A stretch of 64,000 nucleotides of DNA, taken from NCBI GenBank assembly GCA_025765615.1, contig JAIVFJ010000042.1, forward strand, positions 62,001-126,000, written 5' to 3'. This stretch comes from Zopfochytrium polystomum. Lineage: Eukaryota; Chytridiomycota; Chytridiomycetes; Chytridiales; Chytridiaceae. Every line of letters begins with the position of its first letter. Position 1 is the first letter of the stretch. Both the position numbers and the translations under genes were made by a program. Shown piece by piece: positions 21,563 through 32,984 of the stretch. The notes under the pieces were generated by a model, which saw only the letters and a list, made by a program, of their open reading frames with translations, did not search any database and was not told where the DNA came from.

Positions 21563-23124
21563 TTAACTCTGTGATAAGGGAGATATGCCTTCAAAACAAG
21601 AAAATTTAAAACTCGCGGCAATGGAGACGAGAATTAGAGAGAGGGAGAGAGAGAGAGAGAGCAGAAGCCGACAGACAGACCCACAAATACCCGCAGCCTC
21701 GCGGCGACGACGTCGTCGACGCCCACTGCCAGGAAGAGGAAGGGAAAATTTCAATCTTTCGCGGTTGCGATCACGCGGGCCTCACCCTCGCGAAAAATTC
21801 GAAATCCCGACGGGCCAAAGTGGCTCTCCGCGGAGCTCCTCGTCCCGCCGGCGCCGGCGCTGGCGGGTGGTGGGGCAGCACCGTCGTCGTCAAAACTCCT
21901 CGCGCTGCCGGATCGGCCGGCATCAGCCTGATCACATTCCTCGTCCTCACCACCGACTTCTTGGCACCGCAGCAGCCACATCGTCCGCGTCGTCGGCGGC
22001 GTCCGATGCTCCGTGCACCGTCTTTTCGCTGGGCAGTAGCGGCGATTCCGGTTCGAGCAGAAGGGGATAGAAGGGTGGGGCGGGGATGGGGACATCTGCG
22101 TGCGCGCGAGTGCGTGCATCACTCACCTATTCGCCAAGAAAGAGTTTCTCGATGAAAGGAACTGCCTCTAACAGGCCACTGATCAACAACACACTTTGCA
22201 GTTTGACTGGTCGTTCTCCCTCCTCACTCACAGTAAATATTACCAATCGAGAGAATTGGTGGGATTCGCATTAGGCGCTCGAAGCTTCGTTGGTTTGATG
22301 GAAGGAAAATTGAGCAACGGAGCTTGAGGTTGGTTTACTGGGTCGAAATGGGCTGGCTACCAAACATAAATGTTAACCCTTAAATGTCCCTTCGTAACTT
22401 CTTCATCTGCGGCGGTGCCTTCGATACATCGCGAAGCGATTGCGCTCCATGAGTATGATCCAATTTCTCGTCTGACTCGTTTCAATATTACACTGCTTTT
22501 TCAAGAGGTTTTACAGTCTTCGAATTCATCGGATGTCTGAGTTTAACCTGCGAGCAGTTTATTATTTGCATGGTTGAGCTTTTCATCTTGACTCACCTTC
22601 CTAAACAAAAACTTTGAACTTTACCGACCTCGGATATTTTTAAGCGCGCGGTGGTTTTCGAATGAAAAAAAAAAAAATTAAAAAAAAAAAATTGGGGTGG
22701 GTGCCAAAAAATGTCGAGAAACTTCCAAAGCAGGAGGCGTTGATCCATCCAATTTTTCGTCGCAGTTGTCCGGCATCGCTGACCGTTCGGCAAAAACAGA
22801 GAAAGAAGCGGCTCTGGCGTCACATGACTTTTCCCAACGGAACCCTCAAAATTCCGCAAATTTTTTTTATTCGCTTTTTCCTTTCTTTTGTTTATTTGTA
22901 GAAAAGGTTGGTTTGTTGTTTGTTGCGACCAGCCGAGAGAGGGACGAGACGATTCCTCATTCATCTCTTCGCTCAGTTCCGCCACAGCAGGAGGGACCAG
23001 TTGCCGCCTCCTCCACCACCGCCTTCGTCATTCCCATCATCCCACAAGTGACTGCAGCTGCTGAAGACCCCACCCACCCCGACAGCAACACAACTGTTCA
23101 TCGTCGTTCGTACGCCGTACGCAA
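21563..23124. other. non-coding or unassigned, GC-rich then AT-rich
   Basis: It holds a GA microsatellite (21634-21661), a GC-rich block (about 21680-22130) with overlapping open frames on both strands and no recognisable domain, and poly-A/T runs near 22660-22692. The last 200 bp are the probable promoter and 5' UTR of the Zn2Cys6 gene, with CAC/CGTC-rich sequence. Confidence 0.4.
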
Positions 23125-26100
23125 ATGCCCTCGTCACCATCGTCATCGCCATCATCGTCCCTGCTGCAACCACTTTCGTCGGATCCGGCTGATTTTGCGG
23201 CGGCGAGAGACGTCCTGCCTCCATCGCCGCCCGACGCTGCAGCGACTTCGAATCTCCTTCCTGCCGGTTGGCTGGACACCCAACCAGATCGGCAAGGCCG
23301 ACTGGACCAAAACGATCACACTCTTCTTTCCACTGAGAGAGTTCGGATCGATTCTTCGCCGGACGACCTGCCCAATTCCTCAACCAAACCGAAGGTCGTC
23401 CCTTGGAGATGGTGAATATTCCGCGCGTCGCATGCCGTTTGGCCTGTCTAACCAATGTAATCAGGTCCTGCGAAGCTTGCCGGCATCGCAAAATAAAGTG
23501 TGACGGCGTCCGTCCGGCATGTGGGTTCTGCCTGAAGCGAAACATAACGCCTTGCGTTTTCCTTGGGAATAAGTCTCGCGTTGACGAATGCCTTGCCTCC
23601 AAGCACAAGGCCCAGATTGACAAACGGGCCCAACGAAAAGCCGCGCTCGAGGCTCACGCTCAGGCGAAACGAGCGAATGCAATTGCTCGTAAGGCATCCG
23701 CCAGGCTGGGAACGAACAATGTGAAAGTAGTGGCGGTTGCGAAACCTACCGATGTGACTGGGCCGCCCACTTCGGTGGCGGTAGCCTCCACTTCGAGTTG
23801 GAAACGCTTGGAAGACGGCTTGGACGATGACGAACGGGCGGGCCTGAAAATGGGTCATCGAAACCATTCCACAGGTGGTGGGGCTGCCACCGTCGAGAGC
23901 AACCGCTCACGCGACGATAATGAATCCTCGCCGGAACTCATGGTGGAACTGGGCTCGTCCCCAGCGGCCGCTCCTGTGTCATCCTCGCGATCGTCATCAT
24001 TCCTACTGAGTGAATCCGATTCGCACAATTGTCAGTCACTTTTGCCGGTTTCAAGCATCAAGGACCTTGAAATTCTGCTTCGCTCTTTCACTTTGAATCC
24101 CGCCTTCAATTCACATGATGAGGCCAAGCGTCCTCCAACTCGCACCAAATTAGTTCGGCCGGGCTCAATGGACGGCGAGGAACGGATGCTTGCAGAATCT
24201 TTCTTCGAGCTTCCCCTTCCCGTCACATTTGTCCACAGAAAGACGTTTTTGGACAATTTGGAGACGTCAAGTCTAGTGCTAAGGTCAGGCCGATTAATTC
24301 TCGTTGACTCCTCTCCTCATAACATCTCTACGTGTGATTAGAGCTGCGATTTGTGCCGTGTCGGCTGGCTTGCAGTGGAAACCAATCATGAGTCCAGCAG
24401 ACGCCAATTGGTACAGCGAAACTGCGCGACAACTGGCAAAGGAGTCATTTGACGAACCCGCTATCGAAACTGTTCAAGCCCTTCTCATTATGGGTTACGT
24501 TACTTTACGGTTTGCTTCGGAGGCCGGAGGATGGCAGCTGCTCGGAATTGCGTGTCGAATGGTATTGGCTCACCACTTTAGTATGTAACTAATAATTGCT
24601 GCAGGCTCAGTTCTTGGAACTGAACGTGAATCCTGACACTTTAAGTTCGCTATCGTGGGTGGAAAAAGAGACACGAAGACGCTGTTGGGCTGCTTGTTAT
24701 CTTTTTGACAGAAGTAAGTGGTCTCTTCCCATTGGCACATCCTTAGTTTCTTCCAGTTTGCGCCACACTGCGCGGACGACTGCCCATAGTGAAGAGAGAC
24801 TTAGGGTCGCTAACGCCCCTTTGTCGTGAAGACCTTTGGCTTAACCGTGAAGATACCTCATCTCTACCCTCTGAGTATTTCAATGCTCGGTCTGCAATGG
24901 AAAATGTTTCAAACTACGTTATTCGACACTCCGAGCTCCTTATCACATGCACGGAACTGGCCTACCCCGCGTGCTTAGCGGCCGACACACCGGTTCTCAC
25001 AGTTATTGAAGAAGGTGTTTACCGCCAGATTGTCTCTTTCGAAGGCGAGCTGCCATTCAAATACAGTTACTTTGTAACTGGAGAATGGCCAAAGGACCAT
25101 ATGGAGTACGGACCATTGTGGTGGGAAGAAACGCTGAATCTATTTTGCGCCCACCAAGGAATGATATGCGTTCTTCACCATCGCCGTTCGCGCCTATACC
25201 TCGAGTATCTCACTGAATGTGTGAGAGTAAGAACAAATCATTTGCCGCTGATTGCACGGTCTTCTGCCGAAGAATTTCATTCGCCGACAGAGTACAAAGA
25301 ATGCCTACGCCGCTCTTTAAGAGCCGCCGAGTTGGTCGCAAAAATGTTTGCAAGGTTGGCCCAGGCGAAAATGCGCCTCACTCGGATATCGCCAGTCCTA
25401 CTCTATTTTGCTCTTGAAGTTTTCTCGTCTCTGATAATCGCAGATGCTGCTGCTGCTGCCTTGGAAGCGCTGAAGCCGCTACAAACTTCCCGGCCACGCT
25501 TTGAGGACCAATTTGGATCATCAGCTCAATTTACTTTCCCAGATCTCCCTTCTCGCCTCGAGTTAACTTCGATTATTACGTCTTACCTCACTTTTCTGCA
25601 GTTATTGGCTTGTCCGTCAAAAATCATATCCGCCTTTCTTCTGCTTACCACACGCATCCGTGCAAACGACCCCACTGTCCTCGACGACCCGAAGCAAATT
25701 GAAGACATTTTGGAAAGTGAGATGCGAGATCTGGGCGGATCCGACGGTTTCCGTGACTCTAGCGAAAATGTTCGCTTACTTGTTGGTGCAGTGCGGGCAT
25801 GGTGCCAACGGCGGCAGCCCTTGCTGCAACCGATAAAGAGGGCATTGGCATTGACATCGGAGGTCCTTACTGTGCGAGCATCAGAAGCCCAACGTTCTGA
25901 GAATGAACCAACCCTTCCCGAAAGTAGCCCATCGGCGTCATCGACACTATGGACACCTTCGTGTCCGAAGCCCGTGCCCGACGGGGAACCATCAATTCCT
26001 TTCGGCTTTTGGATCGACAGCCATAGCAAAGAAAGAAACTTGCCAGGTCGTTCTGGTGTTGCCGAGGATTTAGTGGATATCGAAAAAATATCCGAAATTC

Positions 26101-26270
26101 TAGTTGACGATTACCGTCTCGCTCAGGCGGAGTGGATGGTCGCAGGGATCAGCGACAAGGAGTCGGCCGTCGAAGAGACTGAGGTGGAGAAGTTCCTCCG
26201 AGATACAGTGTCCGGTGATTGGAGCGTTGAGGCGGACAAGCTGCAGGCACTGCTGCAGGAATCCGTATAG
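23125..26270 (+). CDS. Zn2Cys6 binuclear-cluster transcription factor
   Basis: This is a nuclear sequence-specific regulator of the fungal Gal4-like class, about 982 residues from five exons: 23125-23411, 23465-24283, 24342-24561, 24605-24713 and 24757-26270. All joins are in phase. The cluster straddles the first intron: the exon 1 tail (VVPWRW) is followed by SCEACRHRKIKCDGVRPACG and FCLKRNITPC, giving C-X2-C-X6-C-X6-C-X2-C-X7-C near residues 97-127. A basic Ala-rich helix follows, then Ser-rich linkers. The fungal regulatory domain spans roughly residues 330-600: ETVQALLIMGYVTL, GGWQLLGIACRMAQFLELN, ETRRRCWAACYLFDR and LRGRLPIV. The first 95 residues are Ser/Pro-rich. Target genes cannot be told from the window; the neighbours do not form a metabolic cluster. 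Confidence 0.9.
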
Positions 26271-27672
26271 CTGTGTAATATAAATTCTTGAAGGACTGGG
26301 CTGGTGTCCTTCATCAGCAGATTCAATGAGCACTTTGACCCGTTGACAACAACTTCTCAATATTTTGTTCTACACTATTTGCGCGGGAAATGGAAACCGA
26401 CAATGTAATCGAAGTGATAGTTTACCGAGCGCGGATTGTTCCGAAATGATCGTTAACCCTCAACTGAAGTGAAAACTTAAAGTATCTCACCGGTCTCCTT
26501 CTTTACTATGGCACAATATATTTGACATTGCAAAATCATTTTCACACCTGCATACGCACATGACTGAGGAAACTCTTTTTTCACTCAAATAATTTGATAG
26601 GGAACTGCAAATTCCCAGCCTGCCGGTTCGTGAGACGGTATTCACTCTTTTGACCTCGGATCCAGGAGGGAAAGATAAAAATAGGCTAAAACCAGCGCCG
26701 AGGGGGAAGGGTAACAGAGGTTTTACCTCACAAACTAGCTAATCTCAAACACAACGAGAGTGGTTTGTCGCACAGTGGCTATTTAGCACTTGAACTCCAC
26801 TATTTCCCAAGAGTTTTTTTTTTCAAAAAAAAAAAAAGGGGGGAGCGTCAAGAATTTATGAAAACCGTGAGGTGACATGATTTTTGAAGAGTTTTGAGCT
26901 CATTGAGAAAAAACATATTACTGTCAATTTCATATACCTTGAGATTTTGAGGCAGCAAAAAAAAAGTTTGGTGGAGGGCAAAACTTTTCACTATTGGAGA
27001 CTGACCACCCCCCCAATCGAAAACTTTTTTTTGGTCCCTCCGAAACATTTTTTTTTCAGCCCCAAAATCTCAAGGAATATGAAATTCACTGTAAGGTGAG
27101 CTTCTCTGCACAAACAAGGGTAAGCGAAATGCAAGGTGAGAAATGCAGTTTATCACTGAATAATAGGATCTTCTTCGCCCACTTCATCACCCTTCCTCGT
27201 GCCCAAAAGAGCACCAGCGGGACCAGAAAGAACAGTATCGGATCAACTCCGCTTGGTGCGAGGTGGCGCATGGCACAGTAGAACGTTGCAGCCCTGCTTA
27301 ATGGATCCCTCTATTGGTCGTCCGAAAACGGGTGCCTGCGAGTATTGAAGTTGCAAGTGAAGAACTCAGCACCGCTGACAAGCTTCAGACTTCCGTACCA
27401 TCACGTTCATGACATGAACTGGAACAAAGCAGCAATGTTATTATGCAGCAGGCGCGTTATATCCAGAACTTTTCAAAAGTGAACTCAGATCTGGTTCAAG
27501 GAACGACGTTACGTCTTTCCGGTTGCAGTGAAAACCAGACGAAACTATTGGAACCAACAAGCCAACAGCGAAGTTGAAAAGTGGAAGTCATCCCCCAAAC
27601 TGTCTTGCATGGCGATTAGCTCTCCGATGGTGTGTATTTCGTGGCGGTTGGCACCAATGAGCCACTTCCTTG
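26271..27672. other. intergenic with foldback repeat
   Basis: This is the 3' flank of the Zn2Cys6 gene. It holds poly-T/poly-A at 26815-26837 and an imperfect foldback (26921-27090, listed separately). The minus strand at 27086-27271 is open and ends in a hydrophobic stretch (PILFFLVPLVLFWARG). It could be a further exon of the minus-strand gene that starts at 28182, but I could not join it convincingly. Confidence 0.4.
26921..27090. repeat. imperfect foldback (MITE-like)
   Basis: The outer arm aatttcatataccttgag.. (26921-26952) pairs with ..ctcaaggaatatgaaatt (27059-27090) with few mismatches. A second inner pair, from the aaaaagtttggtggaggg region to the ccctccgaaac region, extends the hairpin. 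It could be a small non-autonomous DNA element or a decayed inverted duplication. No clear target duplication was seen. Confidence 0.55.
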
Positions 27673-28182
27673 CTAACACTGCTCATAGTTATCTTGCAAA
27701 ATACTTCGCTTGAGCAAGTAAGGTTCACCCACTGGGTGGTCGAACTCATCCAGGTGCTGTACGACAACGTCTGTTTCCGATATCACAAACATCGTGTCGC
27801 TGAAGAAGATGCTGTCACCAATTGCAAAGCGAGGAACTTGCTCTGGTCCCCCAAAGTGAGCGTCGGGGACAGCTTGCGAAGGACTTGGTGTGGGAACATA
27901 AACTCGGACTTTAGAAGTCTTGGTGATGGGGAGAAAGTGGTTGAACACGTGCTCGACACCTTGCACGGAATGCCTCTGCGGTGGCGGTTGCGGATCCAAA
28001 GGAGTGTATCTCAATTGGAATGATGCCTCCGGCTGCGGCCACACGTCGCTTTCCGATCGGTAGCAGAGCACGTACCCCGCCGGGACGTGCACAGGTCCTT
28101 CGAGAGTCAGCAAAGAAGGAATTGGTTGAAGGAGAGGCTTTGTCGCGAGCAGGGGCAGCGGGCGCTTTCTGTAAAGTGCCAT
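27673..28182 (-). CDS. unidentified protein, possibly incomplete at its C-terminus
   Basis: From ATG at 28182 the frame runs 169 residues: MALYRKRPLPLLATKPLLQP, EGPVHVPAGYVLCYRSES, QGVEHVFNHFLPITKTSKVR and RFAIGDSIFFSDTMFVISE, ending DNYEQC. Codon use looks coding. More coding-like sequence lies beyond the stop in another frame (HEIHTIGELIAMQDSLGDDF near 27560-27650), so an intron near 27680-27710 and further exons are likely. I do not recognise the family. The gene diverges from the C2H2 gene at 28709, and the roughly 500 bp between them, rich in purine/pyrimidine tracts, would serve as a shared promoter region. Confidence 0.55.
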   Translation of the reverse strand: MALYRKRPLPLLATKPLLQPIPSLLTLEGPVHVPAGYVLCYRSESDVWPQPEASFQLRYTPLDPQPPPQRHSVQGVEHVFNHFLPITKTSKVRVYVPTPSPSQAVPDAHFGGPEQVPRFAIGDSIFFSDTMFVISETDVVVQHLDEFDHPVGEPYLLKRSILQDNYEQC

Positions 28183-28708
28183 TCTTTTACTGCTGCTGCT
28201 GTCCTGTCGAGTCCTGTCCTGAGAGGGAGGGGCGGAGGGGAGGGAGGGGACGGAGAGGGAGGGAGAGGAGGGAGGGCGAACAGCAGCGGATCGGTGGACA
28301 GCTGGCTGACGAATTCGACTGTGGTGTGGGGGTGGTGGTGACACTCTGTCCCTGTCCCAGTCAGTCCGCTGAAACTGCACTCACTGCAGCCCCGCACCCC
28401 CCCATGTGTGTCTGCCTGTCTGTCTGCCTGTCTGTTGCGTGAACTCTACCCTCTTGAGTCGCCCCTCATCCATCTTTCTCGACATCCACCGTCCACCCGC
28501 CACCCACTCAGCCCCTTCCTACACCCCTTTCCCCCTCCCCTTCCCCCCCGCACAGCAGTGCCGACAGGGACCGCAATCGAGAGGGAATTCGGCCTTGATC
28601 GGCGTTTCATCCCTGAAGTTCGTCGCTAACAGCTTGCCGACAACGAGGGGCAACTCAGATCTGCGATAGCTGTGTCGCTGCGGCGCTCCAGCCAGTTTGT
28701 CCTGTTCG
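28183..28708. promoter_or_regulatory. divergent intergenic region
   Basis: This lies between two genes pointing away from each other. It holds a G/A-rich run (28222-28276), a (tgtctgcc)n run at 28408-28436 and a CT-rich run (28480-28550). No TATA box stands out. The function is inferred from position only. Confidence 0.4.
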
Positions 28709-30510
28709 ATGTTGTCATTTCGTCCCCAGGTTGACTCACGGGAGCGCTTTGATGCCTCCGAGGTCTCCACCCCAAGCTTCAGCCCTCCGTTCGCAACAGC
28801 TCCTCCGACTTCCTCTCATTCTTCCGTTCCTCCGCGAGTGCCGGGTGCCTCACGGAACCATCTGCGAGGATCGCCACAACGCTTGACCTCTTCATCGACG
28901 GGCTCGACTGATCCAACAACGTCCCTGCACCGATCCTATGTATGCTCTTTGTGTGGTCGAGGTAATTCGCCTGTTCATCGCGCTGATGTCGCTTTTTAAC
29001 GTCATGTTTAGCGTTCTTTCGTCAAGAACACTTGATACGGCACGGTCGAATTCATACCGGAGAAAAGCCGCACGAGTGTAGATTCTGCCACAAGCGGTTT
29101 GGGCGCAACGATGAATTACTACGGCACCACAGGATGCATGAAAAGTTCATGTTACTGCAACCTTCAGGCGATCCCGACGGAAATTCAGATGCTAGTGCTC
29201 CCCAAGGATGGAGTGAAGATCGAACGACAATCCTTGGCCGGCGATCGGAAGAGGATTCTCAACGTTTGGAGAAGAGCGATCATTCCATTCGGCTTCAATC
29301 AACAAGCTCATTGCATGGTGTGAATGGCGCGCTTCACCAAGATGAACCGCACAATCGGCAAAAGGAAGAGTACAGAGCGCCCAGCCCGACGGATGAGCAA
29401 TCCGAACTAGATTCATGCATTCCTGAGTTGCGTTACGCAGCCGGAGAAACAGAAGAGATGCCTGATAGTAATCGGAGCAATTCGTCCGCCGGTGCGCCGA
29501 ATCTGGATCGTGATCGATTCAGTCGCACCGATCCGGCATCTCAGGTTTGTCTCAGCTTCTTGAAGTTGCAGCTCTAACGACTGCACCAGCGTCCACCTTT
29601 CGGGAAACCCACTCACTGGTCCGTTTCCGAGAGCGCTCGACTCAATTCAGAAGAGAAAAGCGAGACTGCTTCGCATCCAGCGCCCTTAAGAGATAAGCGC
29701 TTTTCATGCAACTTTGCAGGATGCGGAAAGCGGTTCACAAGGACTGCCCACTTGGCTCGTCACGCAAAGACCGCTCACTTGGAACCGATGGCGTATATGT
29801 GCACTGTAGCGAATTGTGGGAAGAGGTTCAATCGGTGAGTATCGCCGGTTCAATGTTTGATTCTTTTTTTGTTTCCCTCTAAAACGCTCGATAGGCAGGA
29901 CGGGTTGGTGAAACATACTCGAAATCATCACGGAAGCGGACTTACTCGATCGATCTCACGCTCATCAGTCAGCCGTACTTGTGGCATTTCGATCGGCCCC
30001 GCTTCAAATGATGTAGAGTCTCAGTCGGCTATTCGCATCGGCGAAACACGCACGACCAACTCTTCCGACTTAAGTAAAAGCGGCACGGCAACGTCTCAAA
30101 CGCAGCACGGCAGCTCTCAAGGATCAAAACGTCTTATCTCACTTCCCGGCGAAGCGGAAACATTTAGTCCTCCGGATACTTTTGTCAACCCCGATGACAC
30201 CGGTAACCCTATTCAGCACCCTGGCCTGCAGCGAGTCCAGCGGCAATCCATTTCAGTTCATCCCGTTCACTCAAAGCCCTCCGACCTACTTACGCCACGT
30301 CCGTCACCACTGCCGAGGGGGAAACCGTCAGTTTTCGCAGCTCTTCGCAGTGTGCTGTTCGATGAACCCAGTGGAATCGCAGCCGAAGCGTCCATCCCTG
30401 CAGTCCCTGCAGCGACGACGCCATTGCATCAAAAGAATGCCGGTGTCTTGCAACCTGCACACGCGAATCTGGCGACACCCCCCCCAACCACGTTCTACAC
30501 CGTCTTCTGA
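28709..30510 (+). CDS. four-finger C2H2 zinc-finger protein, probable transcription factor; reading frame may continue to 31135
   Basis: Exons 28709-28961, 29012-29544, 29590-29834 and 29895-30510 join in phase (548 residues). Finger 1 straddles intron 1: YVCSLCGR then [15 protein letters not shown]. Finger 2 follows after the TGEKP linker: [21 protein letters not shown] Ser-rich spacer leads to fingers 3 and 4 of the C-X4-C type: [19 protein letters not shown] and [19 protein letters not shown], the last split by intron 3. Paired C-X2-C and C-X4-C fingers suit a nuclear DNA-binding regulator. The long Ser/Pro-rich C-terminus stops at 30510, but a coding-like frame offset by one base continues to 31135. 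An 8-C run at 30478-30485 is the likeliest place for a one-base indel. Confidence 0.8.
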
Positions 30511-31135
30511 TCCCAATTTGGAGAGAGCACCGAAGCAGGCACACGCTCGTGTAGCGGCGCATTCAACAGACGCCCGCTCACAGTCGTTGCTGCAATACCG
30601 TCAGACATTGGCATCTGTTCCATCAGCTGCGGTTCCTCCCAGGACAGGAGGTTATCCGATTCCAAGGGAAGGACACCACGTGAACCCGTTTCAACTTGGA
30701 CGAGACCGCCAAAGCGAAACCCGAGCTGGCTTCTCGGCTGCGCAGCCGGTTGAGTACGGATTTGACCGGCCTTCTCATTCCCGTGCTGTGCTGGTGGGCT
30801 CGTCTATGCCTCCTGCCGGAGCTACTGGAGGATATTACGCCACCGGGTCGTCCTGGGAAGATCCAGCAGGCGATCGACTCCTGGAACCGCACATGCCGAT
30901 AACAAGCAGCATCCACCAACTGAAGGTGTCGCGGCTGCAACAAGAGAAACAAATCGAACTGCTCAACCACCACCGGCCGTTTACTGATTCGGACGCGGAC
31001 TGGCGCGCTTTGGAGCGACCAGCGCCGCTGCGCGTCGAGAGCGGACCGTTTCACACTTCCCTTCCCCCTCAACACGGAGCAGTTTCGAACCCGCATCGTT
31101 TTCGGGCTGTAGAATCCCGCTTTCATTCTCAATAG
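30511..31135 (+). CDS. possible continuation of the C2H2 gene in a shifted frame
   Basis: The frame continuing after the C run reads [20 protein letters not shown], then GATGGYYATGSSWEDPAGD and HQLKVSRLQQEKQIELLNHH, a short probable coiled coil, and stops at TAG 31133-31135. Composition resembles the upstream exon. It could belong to the same protein by an assembly or genomic one-base indel, or by an intron of only about 22 nt (donor near 30502). No independent start is attractive. Confidence 0.5.
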
Positions 31136-31554
31136 TGTTTTATGATTTGTATTAGTTTTTTTGTTTTGGTCCTTTTCTTCGGCTTACTTTTTTTTTTTCT
31201 TCTGTTCTGCTACTCATAATTGAAGCGTAGTGGGGGGAGTGAAAAAAGAATCTCGAGGCAGGTCGGTTGCTTTCCAAGCACGTGCAGAGCACAGCGCACA
31301 CTGGTTTTACTCTTGCTTATGGCCGGCCATCTTGTGATCCACAGTCCCGGCCATCATCCGTACATACTCTTGTCCAACCCCCCGTTAAGGCCTCGCGCAA
31401 TACTGTGGGCATTCCCCGGCCAGTAGACTACACTGACGCCAGCTACAGTGAAGATCCGCGCTGAAAGTCGCGTTCCGGCCATGTGTTTTTATTCGACAGA
31501 GTGGCTATCACTTGGTATAGCAAGAAACAGAAGGGTCTTGATGTCGATCGCGTG
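31136..31554. other. intergenic
   Basis: This is the 3' flank of the C2H2 gene with T-rich sequence (31160-31205). Short open frames at 31220-31464 have no recognisable features. Confidence 0.35.
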
Positions 31555-31787
31555 CTAACGGTAGCGGCCGTTAAGATAGCCCGAGGAAGTCGGTGTTACA
31601 TAAGCCTTTGTCACATAAGCCTTTGTCATTAGGTATGCAGTGTCTGTGGAAGGATCGACGACAGGAGTGCTCGTGACACCGACCGTGCCCTCGACGTCGA
31701 TGTCGACGAGGTGCGGGGCGAGCGAGGCGAGGAGCGGATTCCCAGCGGCGCTAGATGATCGCTGGACGTCGACGATCAGCGGCGACT
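31555..31787 (-). pseudogene. fragment of a beta-propeller-like protein cut by an LTR
   Basis: The minus strand reads LLASLAPHLVDIDVEG, GVTSTPVVDPSTDTAYLMTK and a duplicated TKAYVTKAYV, ending at a TAG after GYLNGRYR. Beyond the stop the frame continues HAIDIKT. The pattern (ST)PVVDPSTDTAY..TK..HA.DI resembles repeat units of secreted PQQ-like beta-propeller proteins; that is from memory, not a search. Its upstream part is cut at 31788 by an LTR of family Y. Confidence 0.4.
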
Positions 31788-32159
31788 TGCAGAAACAGTC
31801 TACTCTGAGTGAAGAAGTGGACATGTGTGTAGGAGAGAAAAGAGAAAAACTCTGTTATGAATTATTGATACATGATGATGATATACACGCTGTAATAGTT
31901 GCTAGGCAAGCGTGACCAGCACATGGTAAAAACCTCTCCTATATTATCTGCTTGAGCAGAGGAGGAGGAAAACTGTTGACAACGGGTTTCTGTTCCACTT
32001 AATACTCAGAGTATTAGTCATCAGTGCAAGCCAGCGCCCAGGTCTGCATTGGCGGTGGTTCGCTCTCCCATGGGCATTGTGAGAACAATAACTGACAGTC
32101 ACAATAGGTTCGGGTCCGTCTTGTGCCTCTTGCTGCTAACCAGTCAGTTCCGCCCAACA
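31788..32159 (-). repeat. solo LTR of family Y
   Basis: The sequence from tgcagaaacagtctactctg to cagttccgcccaaca is the reverse complement of 55151-55562, shortened by about 40 bp. The ends are TG..CA. Flanking bases (cgact and ccagt) do not match. Confidence 0.7.
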
Positions 32160-32984
32160 CCAGTTCCTGTCAATACATTGCTTCAAATCCAGGTCCCTCA
32201 AGGTGATGTGAATGAGTCGGCTGGTCAGATATTATGTGGTGGTATGATCTCTCTGGTATTCCTCCCTATCCCTGGTGATGTGTTTTTTTTTTTTTTTTTT
32301 TTTTTGTTCCAGCACCAGAGGGCCAGGTGGGCAGAGAAAGTGCCATTGGTGGTGAACCATAGTTAACTTAGTCAAGGTATCACCTCAGCAAACCCACCCC
32401 ATGCACTTCAGACTTACAGGGTTGTCAGGTATCTCCACCGCATATAAAAGATAGAAACAAAGAAGAGGGAATGGGAAGGATTGGTGGTTGAAGAGAGGTT
32501 GTAGTTGTAAATGGAAATGTTGGGGGCAAAGTTCTCAAAGAGAACTTTTGAAGAGATCAAGAAAGAGTAATAGTCAGAGGGGCAAGAGCCAGTGGAGAAA
32601 TCAAGGACAAGAGCCCAAATGGAAGTTCAAAGGAAAGGTAAACAAATATATGTTATGATAGTAGTCAGAGTAGGCAAAGCCTAAGTCAGAGTTCCCTAGT
32701 CAGAGGGGCAAAAGCCAGGTAATTGAATAAGTTGTAGTGAGTGAGGTTTCAAGGGATACGGGCTGTGAGAGCGGCGGCCCCGAGGGGCAAAGTTGCCAGG
32801 CTATAATAGTTGTAGAGAAGGTGAGGGGAAGCAGTCAGTAATCGATGGGATGGGTGATAATTGCGATCTGGTTGGTGCAGTGACAGAGGGTGAGAGGTTG
32901 AGAGCAAAGGTTGTGATTGCACTTCAGCACAACAATTGCTATAGAAAACAGCGGTCAGCAAGACAAACTAGTTGAAATGGTGAG
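32160..32984. other. unassigned repeat-rich sequence
   Basis: It contains a 24-base poly-T (about 32283-32306) and two copies of a tcagaggggcaa(g/a)agcca block (32577 and 32700). Another stretch, gataattgcgatctgg.. (32855-32930), recurs at 35785-35850. No gene was seen. Confidence 0.45.

Noticed and set aside
21585..22155. GC-rich open frames near the Q-rich pseudogene
   Set aside because: All frames are open because stops are rare in GC-rich sequence. No motif or splice structure supports a gene.
24581..24604. A 24-nt intron with perfect GTATGT..CAG ends in the Zn2Cys6 gene
   Set aside because: It breaks the reading frame. The donor at 24562 gives a 43-nt intron and restores the family sequence GIACRMAQ.
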